Part shown: positions 1 to 6,738 of the stretch, piece by piece | Layout of the letters: every line of letters starts with the position of its first letter | Numbering within the stretch: the first letter of the stretch is position 1 | From: CAZIJH01 sp964539655 | GTDB taxonomy: Archaea > Aenigmatarchaeota > Aenigmatarchaeia > CG10238-14 > SCSR01 | Reading direction: 5' to 3' | Assembly: GCA_964539655.1 (NCBI GenBank) | Contig: CAZIJH010000002.1 | Location: 1 to 64,000 of the forward strand | Length of the DNA: 64,000 nt | Notes under the pieces: model-generated | Seen by the model: the letters and a program-made list of their open reading frames with translations, nothing else | What the model was told of the DNA's origin: nothing | Databases searched by the model: none | Program-made: the position numbers and the translations under genes

Positions 1-115
1 AATGTTCATCGCATACGGAATCGGAGCGGCGGTGATCTATTCGACAGTTCTGGGAATAGCGCTTATTGCTAGGTATATTGTAAAAAAATTGATGACTGGA
101 AAACAGAAGAAATAA
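1..115 (+). CDS. C-terminal end of a small membrane protein (cut by window edge)
   Basis: The frame is open from the first bases and stops at TAA 113-115. An ATG lies at position 2, but the true start may be upstream of the window. The visible 37 residues are one hydrophobic helix rich in Ile, Ala and Val, followed by a Lys-rich tail (KKLMTGKQKK), as at the cytoplasmic end of a membrane protein. No family can be assigned. Confidence 0.5.
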   Translation, partial: MFIAYGIGAAVIYSTVLGIALIARYIVKKLMTGKQKK

Positions 116-230
116 AATCTCATGGTACTATTTGACCTCGCGAGACCCATACATCGTACAGACAAAATTGCTTTCTAGTGCTTTCGTTTGAAGTTAGAGA
201 CTGGTTTTTTCTGAAGGACCAGTGAACAAA

Positions 231-485
231 ATGAAGCACAACTGCCCAACATGCCACATGCGCAAGCCGGTAAGATTATACAGAGCTCACGTCAGAGCAT
301 GCGGAACGCATGTCAGAGTATCCTGAAAGGAAATCGTCTATGAAAAAATTCTTGCGACTTCGTACCTTACCCAAGGAGAATTTGTAATCGCAAACAGCCA
401 TACTGCAGGCGACAGTTCCTTGCAAATGTTCATCGAAGCTTCCCTCAGTTCTAAAAAATTTTGTTCGCTGCCAAAAGACTGCTAA
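231..485 (+). pseudogene. Cys/His-rich small ORF interrupted by TGA (possible decayed gene)
   Basis: From ATG 231 the frame reads a 31-residue Cys/His-rich peptide (CPTCH near the start, then H, C and H) to a TGA at 324-326. The same frame continues open for another 52 codons to TAA 483-485, and this part has coding-like composition. Either the gene is a 31-residue zinc-binding peptide, or one frame of about 84 codons has been broken by a point mutation. A short inverted repeat (ACTGGT 200-205, ACCAGT 218-223) precedes it. Nothing else is recognised between 116 and 545. No family is assigned, and a chance frame remains possible. Confidence 0.3.
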
Positions 486-545
486 TATTAGTTGAAAAAT
501 CACCATCCCAACAAAAATAATATACTTTCCTAAGCAACTACAATT

Positions 546-962
546 ATGCCAAAATTAAGTCGATTGTATATTTTTGCTGACGGTGCTTCGTCAGGCAATC
601 CTGGACCCTCAGGAATAGCATTCACAATCATAGACGATAAAGATAAAATAATTTCTGAACATAGCGAACCAATTGGAGACACAACAAACATCGTAGCCGA
701 ATATAACGCGATAATCAAAGCGCTCGAAAAAGCAAGCGAATACTCGAATGGAGAAATTTTAGTCTTTAACGACAGCGAGACTCCTATAAAACAAATTAAT
801 GGAAAATACAAAGTCAAAGAAAATCATCTAAAACCGCTTCTTGCAAAAGTAAAGGAATTGGAAAACAAATTCCAAAAAGTCACATTCAAAAATCTGAAAC
901 GCGGAGATCCCAGAATCAAACGAGTTGACGCGCTCGCGAAAAATGCTGCAGGAAGAAATTAA
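546..962 (+). CDS. rnhA: RNase HI-type ribonuclease H
   Basis: This 138-residue protein should cleave the RNA strand of RNA-DNA hybrids (R-loops, primer remnants). The RNase H fold begins with FADGASSGNPG, giving the first acidic residue D12. It continues with E52 in VAEYNAIIKAL, D76 in FNDSE, and the last acidic residue D128 in KRVDALAKNA, so all four DEDD metal ligands are visible. The length matches single-domain archaeal and bacterial type 1 enzymes without an N-terminal hybrid-binding domain. An AT-rich TATA-like stretch lies about 25 bases upstream. The frame ends about 50 bases before the promoter of the next gene. Confidence 0.9.
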   Translation: MPKLSRLYIFADGASSGNPGPSGIAFTIIDDKDKIISEHSEPIGDTTNIVAEYNAIIKALEKASEYSNGEILVFNDSETPIKQINGKYKVKENHLKPLLAKVKELENKFQKVTFKNLKRGDPRIKRVDALAKNAAGRN

Positions 963-1011
963 TTTCATAAAAAACATAGCCGGAAAATCTTACGCCTTTG
1001 TTTTATCAAGG

Positions 1012-1023
1012 AAATTTATAAAT
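1012..1023 (+). promoter_or_regulatory. TATA box of the VOC gene
   Basis: AAATTTATAAAT ends 30 bases before ATG 1054, matching the archaeal TATA consensus. The spacing predicts a very short leader. Confidence 0.6.
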
Positions 1024-1053
1024 CCAAGTCAGGCTTTATCAAACTCGATACAA

Positions 1054-1437
1054 ATGGGCAAGGTGATTCACTTCGAGATTCCGGTCGACGACCTGGAGCG
1101 CGCCAAGAAATTCTATTCTGAAATTTTCGGATGGAAACTCACAGATGCTCCGGGAGAGATGCAGTATACTCTGGCCAATACTGTGGAAGTCGACGAGAAC
1201 AACATGCCGAAAGAATCCGGCGCAATCAACGGGGGAATCATGAAAAGAATGTTCCCTGAAGACAGGCCAGTTATAGTGATAGACGTCTCATCGATAGACG
1301 AATACGTAGAAAAAATAAAAAACCGCGGATGCAAGCTGGTAATGCCGAAACAGCAAGTAGGCGACATGGGACTGTACGCGAGAGTCACCGATTCCGAAGG
1401 CAACGTCATAGGGATCTGGCAGAACATAAGAAAATAA
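1054..1437 (+). CDS. VOC (glyoxalase/bleomycin-resistance fold) protein
   Basis: This 127-residue single VOC-fold protein starts at ATG 1054, placed by the TATA box 31 bases upstream; the frame is open further upstream into the RNase H gene but lacks family character there. The N-terminal half VIHFEIPVDDLERAKKFYSE and the C-terminal VTDSEGNVIGIWQN are the usual VOC edges. The first has the His and the second the DPxGN-like turn. The family includes glyoxalase I, dioxygenases and antibiotic-binding proteins. The substrate cannot be predicted. Confidence 0.8.
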   Translation: MGKVIHFEIPVDDLERAKKFYSEIFGWKLTDAPGEMQYTLANTVEVDENNMPKESGAINGGIMKRMFPEDRPVIVIDVSSIDEYVEKIKNRGCKLVMPKQQVGDMGLYARVTDSEGNVIGIWQNIRK

Positions 1438-1467
1438 TTTTTTATTTACCAGACCCGAATAGAATTT

Positions 1468-1689
1468 ATGATAATTTCTGTGAGAGCTGTTCCTAACGCG
1501 AAAAAAGCAGAGGTGGTGAAAACAGACGAAATTTACAGAGTCAAAATTGATGCCCGCGCTGAGGACGGAAGGGCGAACAAAAGGCTGATCGAAATACTTG
1601 CCGACTATTTTGATGTCGGAAGATCGTCGGTATCTATTGTAAAAGGATTCAACAGCAGAAACAAAGTTGTAGACATAAAGAAAAACTGA
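1468..1689 (+). CDS. DUF167/YggU-family (UPF0235) protein
   Basis: This 73-residue protein has the DUF167 pattern: VRAVPNAKK near the start, the middle motif DGRANKRLIEILA, and the final strand VSIVKGFNSRNKVVDI (the family's G-x-x-S-R-x-K signature). The length is typical for the family. Its biochemical function is unknown, although it is widely conserved in archaea and bacteria. It sits alone between the VOC gene and the promoter of the ArsR-like gene. Confidence 0.85.
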   Translation: MIISVRAVPNAKKAEVVKTDEIYRVKIDARAEDGRANKRLIEILADYFDVGRSSVSIVKGFNSRNKVVDIKKN

Positions 1690-1699
1690 AAATAAAATG

Positions 1700-1717
1700 T
1701 TAGGGTCTGGACCCTAA
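1700..1717. promoter_or_regulatory. Perfect dyad, candidate operator of the ArsR-type gene
   Basis: TTAGGGTC (1700-1707) and GACCCTAA (1710-1717) form a perfect 8-bp inverted repeat around two bases. It ends about 10 bp upstream of the TATA-like ATATAAATAT (1728-1737), which lies 24 bases before ATG 1761. A homodimeric winged-helix protein could bind it, probably the product of the adjacent gene (inference). It could also act as a terminator for the preceding gene, but it has no following T-run. Confidence 0.5.
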
Positions 1718-1760
1718 ATGTTAAACAATATAAATATCAGTCGTGAGATAATGATGAAGT

Positions 1761-2525
1761 ATGGACGAGGAAATAAAAATTTCCAAAGACATGCTCAGGA
1801 CGTTGTCCGCAGATACCCGGGCGAACATATTGAAGCTTCTTGAAGAGCGTCCCATGACGGCTTCCGAATTGTCAAGGGCTACGAACAAGCACGTTACAAC
1901 TATTTCCGAACACATCAACCTGATGATAAATTCGAATCTCGTCGAGCGAGTGGAGAGGCCTGGAAGAAAATGGGTATATTACAAGCTGACAAAGAATGCG
2001 AGCAAGATCATACATCCAACAAGCTATTACAAGTGGACAATCGTGCTTTCGCTATCGTTTTTCATTTTAGCCGGCAGCGTATATGCATCATCGTATGCCG
2101 GGCCAGACAGTCCGCTGTACGGAGTCAAGCAGTTCACAGAATCGATGAAGCTAGCTGCTGCTGCAGAAGGAAATGATAAGGCAATCGTTCAGCTCGATAT
2201 TGCAAACGAGCGACTTCAAGAAGCGAAGATGGCGGCGAGAAGCAATAGCGACGAAGCGATCAAAAACGTTATTGAAAATTATAAAGATAGTGTAGAAAAA
2301 ATTGAAGAAGAAATTGGCATGGCAAAATCAAGAAGTCAGGAGACAACTACTGTTCTTGAAAAGGTTAGTGAAGAAACTGCCAAGCACATTTCCATACTTG
2401 AAAATATTCTCATTACTCATCCGAAATATAAAGAAGAAATTAATTCGGCCCTTAATGCTTCGGAAAAAATTCATCAGAAAACTAAGGATGAGCTGAAAGA
2501 AAAAATCAGAATCGAGACCGGTTAG
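1761..2525 (+). CDS. Membrane-anchored ArsR-type regulator with external DUF5667-like domain
   Basis: Residues 1-80 form an ArsR-type winged helix (LSADTRANILKLLEERPMTASELS, then the recognition helix region TTISEHINLM and the wing GRKWVYYKLT). A single transmembrane helix follows (about 90-110). The remaining 145 residues are helical and charged, and begin with a PDSPLYGVKQFTE segment. That segment is typical of DUF5667, a domain found outside the membrane in many prokaryotes. The layout is a one-component membrane sensor: DNA-binding inside, helical domain outside. A dyad upstream suggests autoregulation. The gene converges on the next one with a 20-base overlap. The ligand is unknown. Confidence 0.75.
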   Translation: MDEEIKISKDMLRTLSADTRANILKLLEERPMTASELSRATNKHVTTISEHINLMINSNLVERVERPGRKWVYYKLTKNASKIIHPTSYYKWTIVLSLSFFILAGSVYASSYAGPDSPLYGVKQFTESMKLAAAAEGNDKAIVQLDIANERLQEAKMAARSNSDEAIKNVIENYKDSVEKIEEEIGMAKSRSQETTTVLEKVSEETAKHISILENILITHPKYKEEINSALNASEKIHQKTKDELKEKIRIETG

Positions 2526-2964
2526 AATTTCTTGGTTGAGTATTCACAATATCAATTTCCATTTTAGTTTTGTACGGCTGCACCAATCCGTTGTAAGCCA
2601 GGTTTTGTAATTCATCGTGACCAAAAAGCGTACAAAAGTCGGACGGTGTCAACGATCCAATTATCTTCTGGGTGAAATGGTAAATGTTTGTAGCCGAGCA
2701 ATCAAGCTTCTGTGCAAGATCCCATTGCAGAAGTTTCATTTTCCCAAGTCTCTGCCTCCCTATTCCACTTCCGTGATGAGGACATGGCGAAGTAGCAATC
2801 GCGTAAATGTATAACGAGGCCGCTTCTATCCTACCTTTGTACTTTTTGTTGTCATAGGCCGGAAATCTTTTAATAAACATCCCGGACAGATTTTTCGCGC
2901 CATCCGATATGCGATACGGGATCAACGGATTATCCGAAACCATTTTTTCTATCAGGCTAGACAT
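2506..2964 (-). CDS. Hypothetical protein, weakly cyclin/TFIIB-repeat-like
   Basis: This 152-residue protein is of unknown function. Residues 40-105 (IEAASLYIYAIA, then LLQWDLAQKLDCSATNIYHFTQKI) resemble in pattern a cyclin-like repeat of TFB-type factors: one helix with AASLYIYA, then a helix-turn-helix-like element. The match is by eye only and weak. The N-terminal part (IEKMVSDNPLIPYRISDGAKNL) is not recognised. The gene is transcribed toward the ArsR-type gene and overlaps its last 20 bases. A terminator of the zinc-ribbon gene lies just upstream. Confidence 0.5.
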   Translation of the reverse strand: MSSLIEKMVSDNPLIPYRISDGAKNLSGMFIKRFPAYDNKKYKGRIEAASLYIYAIATSPCPHHGSGIGRQRLGKMKLLQWDLAQKLDCSATNIYHFTQKIIGSLTPSDFCTLFGHDELQNLAYNGLVQPYKTKMEIDIVNTQPRNSNRSRF

Positions 2965-2982
2965 AAAGACAATCGATAAAAT

Positions 2983-3025
2983 AAAAAAAATTGGATTGAA
3001 GCAACTCTGTGCGTCAAGTCCAATT
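2983..3025 (-). terminator. Intrinsic terminator after the zinc-ribbon gene
   Basis: On the minus strand an AATTGGA-type stem (arms 3014-3025 and 2989-2999, one bulged base) is followed directly by a run of Ts (plus-strand A-run 2983-2990). It begins 5 bases after the stop codon of the 3030-3215 gene. This is hairpin plus oligo-T, and oligo-T alone can terminate archaeal RNA polymerase. Confidence 0.6.
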
Positions 3026-3029
3026 CAAT

Positions 3030-3215
3030 TCAGTATTTTGATCTAATGCCTCCGGCAGGAGGATCCAAAGGGACGCGCAATACAGGCTTCCTTCTGTCAT
3101 CTACTAGCGTGCATTCCCTGAGGTTTATCGGCTCACAGCACGCCAGGCACCTGGCACCTTCCTCGAATCCGCGCGAAGTGAGCACGGCGGTGCAGTTCGG
3201 ACATTGTATCATCAT
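3030..3215 (-). CDS. Small zinc-ribbon protein
   Basis: The start is set at ATG 3215 because a strong Shine-Dalgarno sequence, GGAGGTC (3224-3230), sits 8 bases upstream. A farther start at 3236 would place that signal inside the gene. The 61 residues begin MMIQCPNC and carry a second Cys pair (CLACCEP) about 20 residues later, plus Cys in LREC, so a zinc ribbon is likely. The basic tail ends VPLDPPAGGIRSKY. A TATA box (3268-3276) lies upstream. A nucleic-acid or protein adaptor role is plausible; no specific function is recognised. Confidence 0.65.
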   Translation of the reverse strand: MMIQCPNCTAVLTSRGFEEGARCLACCEPINLRECTLVDDRRKPVLRVPLDPPAGGIRSKY

Positions 3216-3267
3216 CTTTTGACGACCTCCTTTCAATTATTGTGCAAAAAGGCTTTTCTTAGACGGC

Positions 3268-3276
3268 CTTTTATAG
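3268..3276 (-). promoter_or_regulatory. TATA box of the zinc-ribbon gene
   Basis: CTATAAAAG on the minus strand, about 53 bases before the start codon, allows a leader of about 25-30 bases carrying the GGAGG site. AAAAGGC/GCCTTTT arms flanking 3246-3273 could form a hairpin over the same stretch. Confidence 0.45.
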
Positions 3277-3336
3277 CAGTTTTTAAAGTTCTCTAAAGGA
3301 AAATTCAATTTCATTTGTCTTCATCAAGATTTTTTA

Positions 3337-3352
3337 ACTTTTATAAAAGTTT
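3337..3352. promoter_or_regulatory. 16-bp perfect palindrome between divergent genes
   Basis: AACTTTTATAAAAGTT is a perfect palindrome with TATA-like sequence at its centre. It lies between the minus-strand zinc-ribbon promoter and the TATA-like AAATATAAG (3388-3396) that precedes the interrupted winged-helix gene. It may be an operator, but AT-rich palindromes arise by chance more easily than GC-rich ones. Confidence 0.3.
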
Positions 3353-3419
3353 TATAAAATTTCAAGCAACCAACTTTTACGGGTCAGAAATATAAGCAAC
3401 GAAACGAAAATTAAGTTTC

Positions 3420-3809
3420 ATGCGATTTCCGTTCGTGAATCGGAAAAAATATGCTGACATCAAAGAGGCTCCGCTCGAAATAAACAATCTTCTTAGGGAC
3501 TAGCTGAAAAGAAAAATAATCCGATCGCTGAGCAGAGAGAAAAAATATCTGTCTGCAATCGCAAGCGAGGTCGGAGCGCACGTCGCGAAAACAAAATACC
3601 ATCTTGCGGAGCTGGAGCGTCTCGGGATTGTTGCTCCAATGAGATTGACACGCGAAAAATTTTTCGTGCTGACAGACAAAGGAAGATGGTGCCTGAAAGC
3701 GATCGACAAATACTATCCTGAGAATTTCCTGAAATCAATGCTGAAAAGATTCCCGAAAAATCTCAAGGCCATGACGCCGAAAAATGAAAATGATGAAAAA
3801 GAAGAATAG
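3420..3809 (+). pseudogene. Winged-helix regulator interrupted by an in-frame TAG
   Basis: From ATG 3420 the frame codes 27 residues, meets TAG at 3501-3503, then continues for 101 more codons to TAG 3807-3809. The downstream part is clearly protein-like: a basic helix (LKRKIIRSLSREKKYL), a helix-turn-helix (AIASEVGAHVAKTKYHLAELERLGIV) and a wing (RLTREKFFVLTDKGRWCL). A TATA-like element (3388-3396) is 24 bases upstream of the ATG. No in-frame ATG occurs after the TAG until codon 74, so reinitiation could not give the whole domain. TAG is used as an ordinary stop elsewhere in the window. Recent inactivation, a sequencing error or readthrough are all possible. Confidence 0.6.
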
Positions 3810-3834
3810 CTCCGACAAAAATTCAACTATCCAT

Positions 3835-3936
3835 TTATCCCGAATTCTTTGCGCACTCTTCGGAGCAGTAGAACTTGCCCTTTATTTTCAGCTTTGCAAA
3901 GGGGATGTCCTTTCCGCACCAGTCGCATTTTTTCAT
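3835..3936 (-). CDS. Very small zinc-finger (TRASH/FCS-like) protein
   Basis: The 33-residue product has CDWCGKDIP near the N-terminus and FYCSEECAK near the C-terminus. The C-x2-C ... C-x3-C spacing is like that of TRASH or FCS zinc fingers and is also seen in eL24 in this window. The whole gene is the finger and little else. It starts at ATG 3936 with no clear Shine-Dalgarno sequence. Such stand-alone fingers are common in reduced archaea; the partner is unknown. Confidence 0.65.
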   Translation of the reverse strand: MKKCDWCGKDIPFAKLKIKGKFYCSEECAKNSG

Positions 3937-4007
3937 AGATTACACTACTTAAATTTACAGAATTACAAGATAAAAAACCATTAGAAATCTCTAAAGATTA
4001 AAGATGT

Positions 4008-4157
4008 CTAATATTTTTTATGTTTCTGGTAGCACTCTCTACAATAAACCGGTCTTCCTTCAGTAGGCTTGAATGGAACTGTAGTCTCGTTACCGCAATC
4101 AGCGCATTTCGCCTGATGCATTTCGCGAGGTCCATTGAAACCTTGTCCAAATGCCAT
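4008..4157 (-). CDS. Small CxxC-CxxC zinc-ribbon protein
   Basis: The 49 residues contain KCADCGNET and VYCRECYQKH, two Cys pairs with 17 residues between them. This is the family of tiny zinc-ribbon proteins seen in many archaea and candidate-phylum bacteria, in which the C-terminal pair is followed by a short basic tail (QKHKKY). The N-terminal part is Gly/Phe rich (AFGQGFNGPRE). AGGAG lies 9 bases upstream of ATG 4157, supporting the start. Function is unknown; RNA or DNA binding is plausible. Confidence 0.75.
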   Translation of the reverse strand: MAFGQGFNGPREMHQAKCADCGNETTVPFKPTEGRPVYCRECYQKHKKY

Positions 4158-4264
4158 TTTAATTTCACTCCTATTTTTGACTTGGTATCTTTATTATTTA
4201 AACTACGATTTGACTCGGAATTTATGCAGAGAAACTTATAATTAATCAAAGACAAATTACTCAT

Positions 4265-4687
4265 GTGAGAGTCGGAGAAATTCTGAGGGATTTCGCACTG
4301 GCAATTTCGTTCCTGGCAGGAGTCGTGCTCTATGGAATCTATCCGTCGGCCACAACTTTGATTTCTTTCATCTCGGCTTTGATGATTGGAATAGGCATAG
4401 TGATGTTGGTTTCTCCGGGGAAATCCCCCAAGATTCTCGGCGGTTACGGGCTTCTTGTCATGTTCATGGAAAGGAAGAAGCATAAAAAGTGGTCGGAATT
4501 ACTAATAAGGTTCGTCGGACTTTCCGCGATCATCGTAAGCATAGAAATTATGTTTTTCGTATACAACAGGATTTTAAAATTGACGAGCAGCACAAATCTT
4601 ATAATAATATTCCTTTTCACGATTTTCGTCCTTTCGTTTGTAGAAAATTACATCATGCATTCGTACAGAAAAAAGCTCAAGGTTTGA
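4265..4687 (+). CDS. Small polytopic membrane protein
   Basis: The 140-residue product, with GTG start 4265, has about four hydrophobic segments: around 8-25, 30-50, 82-102 and 112-130. The second and third are separated by a short charged loop (MERKKHKKWSELLIR), and the C-terminus is basic (YRKKLKV). An AT-rich TATA-like sequence lies just upstream. An alternative ATG one base earlier runs at once into a stop. No family is recognised. Confidence 0.6.
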   Translation: MRVGEILRDFALAISFLAGVVLYGIYPSATTLISFISALMIGIGIVMLVSPGKSPKILGGYGLLVMFMERKKHKKWSELLIRFVGLSAIIVSIEIMFFVYNRILKLTSSTNLIIIFLFTIFVLSFVENYIMHSYRKKLKV

Positions 4688-4736
4688 TTGAAAATCGTAT
4701 CCAAAGCTTTTAAAGAAGTTATCACAATATTGACTA

Positions 4737-5063
4737 ATGAAATTTTGCGACGCATGCGGCAACATACTTGTCGTGAAGAATAGCGGTGGGAATAATTTTC
4801 TGTTGTGCAGAACCTGCAACAAACAGTATCCGCTCGATGAAAATATGAAAATTGAAGACACGAACAAGAGCGAGAGTGAGGAAATTTCCGTCATAGGCGA
4901 CAACGAAAATACCGAGTTTCCGATTACAAAAGTGCTGTGCCCCCAGTGCGAAAAGGAAACAGAGGCATTCTGGGCAATGCAGCAGACGCGCGCTTCGGAC
5001 GAGCCGCCGACAAGATTCTACAGATGCAGGGAATGCAACCACGTGTGGCGCGAATACAGCTGA
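4737..5063 (+). CDS. tfs: Transcription factor S (TFS, RPB9/TFIIS-like)
   Basis: This archaeal transcript-cleavage factor has 108 residues and two zinc ribbons. The N-terminal ribbon uses C4, C7, C24 and C27; the C-terminal one uses C68, C71, C97 and C100. The TFIIS-type tip QQTRASDEPPTRFYRC holds the catalytic Asp-Glu pair (88-89) that enters the RNA polymerase secondary channel and stimulates cleavage of backtracked RNA. Length and order are exactly those of archaeal TFS. It stands alone between a membrane protein and a winged-helix gene. Confidence 0.95.
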   Translation: MKFCDACGNILVVKNSGGNNFLLCRTCNKQYPLDENMKIEDTNKSESEEISVIGDNENTEFPITKVLCPQCEKETEAFWAMQQTRASDEPPTRFYRCRECNHVWREYS

Positions 5064-5098
5064 ATGGAATATAAATTTTAAAAACCGAATATCTTATT

Positions 5099-5446
5099 AT
5101 GAAAATGCTTTCTCATCTTCTTCACGGAAACCATCCCAAAACAGGAAAGCTAAAGGAGAGAACGATACAGATTATAAAATTGCTGAAGCAGAACGGAGGA
5201 AAGATGGAAGCCGTTCAGCTCGAGGCCGCGATAGGAATCTCGAGAACAGAAGATCCGTCGATGTTCTACAAGCCGCTTGCAGCGATGAGGAAATGGGATT
5301 TACTGCAGTCGCACAAGAGCGTGATTGTCGACGAGAACGGGAAAAAACATTTCAAAACGGAATACGAGCTCACTCCGGAATTTTTCTTCAAGTACATAGA
5401 AAAGACAATGCTCGAAGTCGTGAAGAAAGAACTCGAGATGATCTAG
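5099..5446 (+). CDS. Winged-helix protein
   Basis: This 115-residue basic protein has a helix-turn-helix pattern over residues 22-75: TIQIIKLLKQNGGKMEAVQLEAAIGI, then a second helix YKPLAAMRKWDLLQS and a wing KHFKTEYELTPEFF. It ends with a helical tail that may dimerise. It probably binds DNA; the target is unknown. It converges with the next gene, overlapping by four bases. A TATA-like AATATCTTATTATG abuts the start. Confidence 0.55.
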   Translation: MKMLSHLLHGNHPKTGKLKERTIQIIKLLKQNGGKMEAVQLEAAIGISRTEDPSMFYKPLAAMRKWDLLQSHKSVIVDENGKKHFKTEYELTPEFFFKYIEKTMLEVVKKELEMI

Positions 5447-5733
5447 CTTTTTTCCTTTATTCTCGAAAGCGACCTGATGACAGAATCAAAAGCCCTCGCG
5501 AGGTCGTCGCCCATGTCAGTCAGCTTCACAATTTTTATCCTTCCCTTCTTCTCGAATTCTACCAGTCCCAGTTCTTGGAAAAGATCGAGAAGCTTCACCG
5601 TGTGCGAATAAGTAATGTCAACTCCCTTCGATAGAATCGTAGCGTATTTTGGTCCTTCCTTCAAATTCGCAAGCATCTTGACGGGCTTGGTGTGCAGGAA
5701 AATCTTCGGTGCAATCTTTTCTTTCGTCGGCAA
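5443..5733 (-). CDS. Winged-helix (MarR-like) regulator
   Basis: The 96 residues form a compact winged helix: KPVKMLANLKEGPKYATILSK, then ITYSHTVKLLDLFQELGLVEF as the recognition region, and the wing KGRIKIVKLTDMGDDLARAF. It closely follows the pattern of short archaeal MarR/Lrs14-type regulators. It converges with another winged-helix gene and overlaps it by four bases, so the two 3' ends are linked. Confidence 0.65.
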   Translation of the reverse strand: MPTKEKIAPKIFLHTKPVKMLANLKEGPKYATILSKGVDITYSHTVKLLDLFQELGLVEFEKKGRIKIVKLTDMGDDLARAFDSVIRSLSRIKEKS

Positions 5734-5885
5734 GCTCGTCTACCTAATTAAGTAATTCTCGCGATGATATTTAAACTTAAAATATCCTTTTCAACATATA
5801 TTTCGGAAGCTTACGATTGCGATTTCAGGTTTTCAAACTCAATTATAAGTAAATTCGCGCACAGAATAAAATTTAGAGTGTAACA

Positions 5886-6722
5886 ATGTTCGGTGTAAGG
5901 CGCCCTTCGGCCGCAGGAATATTCTACAATTCCGAAAAAAACGAGCTGCTGAGACAAATCGAGGAAAGCTTCAAAAACAGGATGGGCCCGAAAAAAATCA
6001 AGAATAGGAATCCTATTGCAGTAATATCCCCGCACGACAGGTACCATGTGTCCGGTCCTATCGCGGCATGGAGCTATTCGTCGATCGGGCAGACGAACTA
6101 CATTATCATCGGATGCAACCACAACAATATCGGCTCGGAATTTTCAGTGATGAAAGAGGGGCTGTGGAAGACCCCTCTCGGAGAGGTTGTCGTGAGCTCG
6201 AAGATTGCGCAGAAAATAATTGAGAAGAGCGGATTCGCGGAGTACGACGTCGTCGCGCACGAGAACGAGCATTCGATAGAGGTCCAGCTTCCGTTTTTGC
6301 AGTTCATGTTCGGGAACGATTTCAAGTTCGTGCCGATATCCATCATCAACAGCTTCGCGAACGAGGACTTTCTGAAAAGATGCATATCTCTCGGAAAAAC
6401 AATTGCGGATGCGATAAAATCAGACAAGGAGGAATGGACGATTATAGGAACGAGCGACCTCATGCACAATTCAAAGGAAGTTTCCAAAAAGATTGACAAA
6501 CACCTTATAGATTCGATAAGAAGCATGAACGTGAAGAAGATTTTCGAGACGAGCGTGAAGCACAAGGCGCACATATGCGGGCTAGGCGCGCTGCTCACGA
6601 CTGTAGCAGCTGCGAAAGGTCTGGGCGCCAAGAAATCCGAGCTACTGAAATACTCGAGCTCGTTTCCCGTGGTGCACGACGAGAACTCCGTCACGGGATA
6701 CGCTTCGCTTATAATCTATTGA
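5886..6722 (+). CDS. MEMO-family protein with a diverged signature
   Basis: This 278-residue protein of the MEMO1/AmmeMemoRadiSam-B family is related in fold to non-heme-iron dioxygenases. Family features are RRPSAAGIFYNS at the start, the His of GCNHN (H79), HENEHSIEVQLPFLQ, a SDLMH segment and C231 in HICGLGAL. The usual PHAGYxYSG motif appears as PHDRYHVSG (49-57): the His is kept but the AGY part is changed. Members often sit with an AMMECR1 and a radical-SAM gene; neither is adjacent here. The cellular role in archaea is unsettled. Confidence 0.85.
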   Translation: MFGVRRPSAAGIFYNSEKNELLRQIEESFKNRMGPKKIKNRNPIAVISPHDRYHVSGPIAAWSYSSIGQTNYIIIGCNHNNIGSEFSVMKEGLWKTPLGEVVVSSKIAQKIIEKSGFAEYDVVAHENEHSIEVQLPFLQFMFGNDFKFVPISIINSFANEDFLKRCISLGKTIADAIKSDKEEWTIIGTSDLMHNSKEVSKKIDKHLIDSIRSMNVKKIFETSVKHKAHICGLGALLTTVAAAKGLGAKKSELLKYSSSFPVVHDENSVTGYASLIIY

Positions 6723-6738
6723 CCGACAAATTAGAATT

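Noticed and set aside
324..326. TGA as selenocysteine
   Set aside because: TGA ends many real genes in the window, there is no SECIS-like hairpin, and the surrounding residues do not resemble a selenoprotein.
1751..1757. ATGATGA as the C box of a guide RNA
   Set aside because: No matching D box at the right distance, and it lies in the promoter-to-start region of the ArsR-type gene.
3501..3503. TAG as pyrrolysine codon
   Set aside because: Several confident genes here end at TAG, and no pylT-like tRNA or PylS is visible in the window, so reassignment is not supported by the window.
3998..4483. 161-codon minus-strand frame overlapping the zinc-ribbon and membrane genes
   Set aside because: A different minus-strand frame gives a clean 49-residue C-x2-C zinc ribbon with AGGAG; this longer frame shows no motif.
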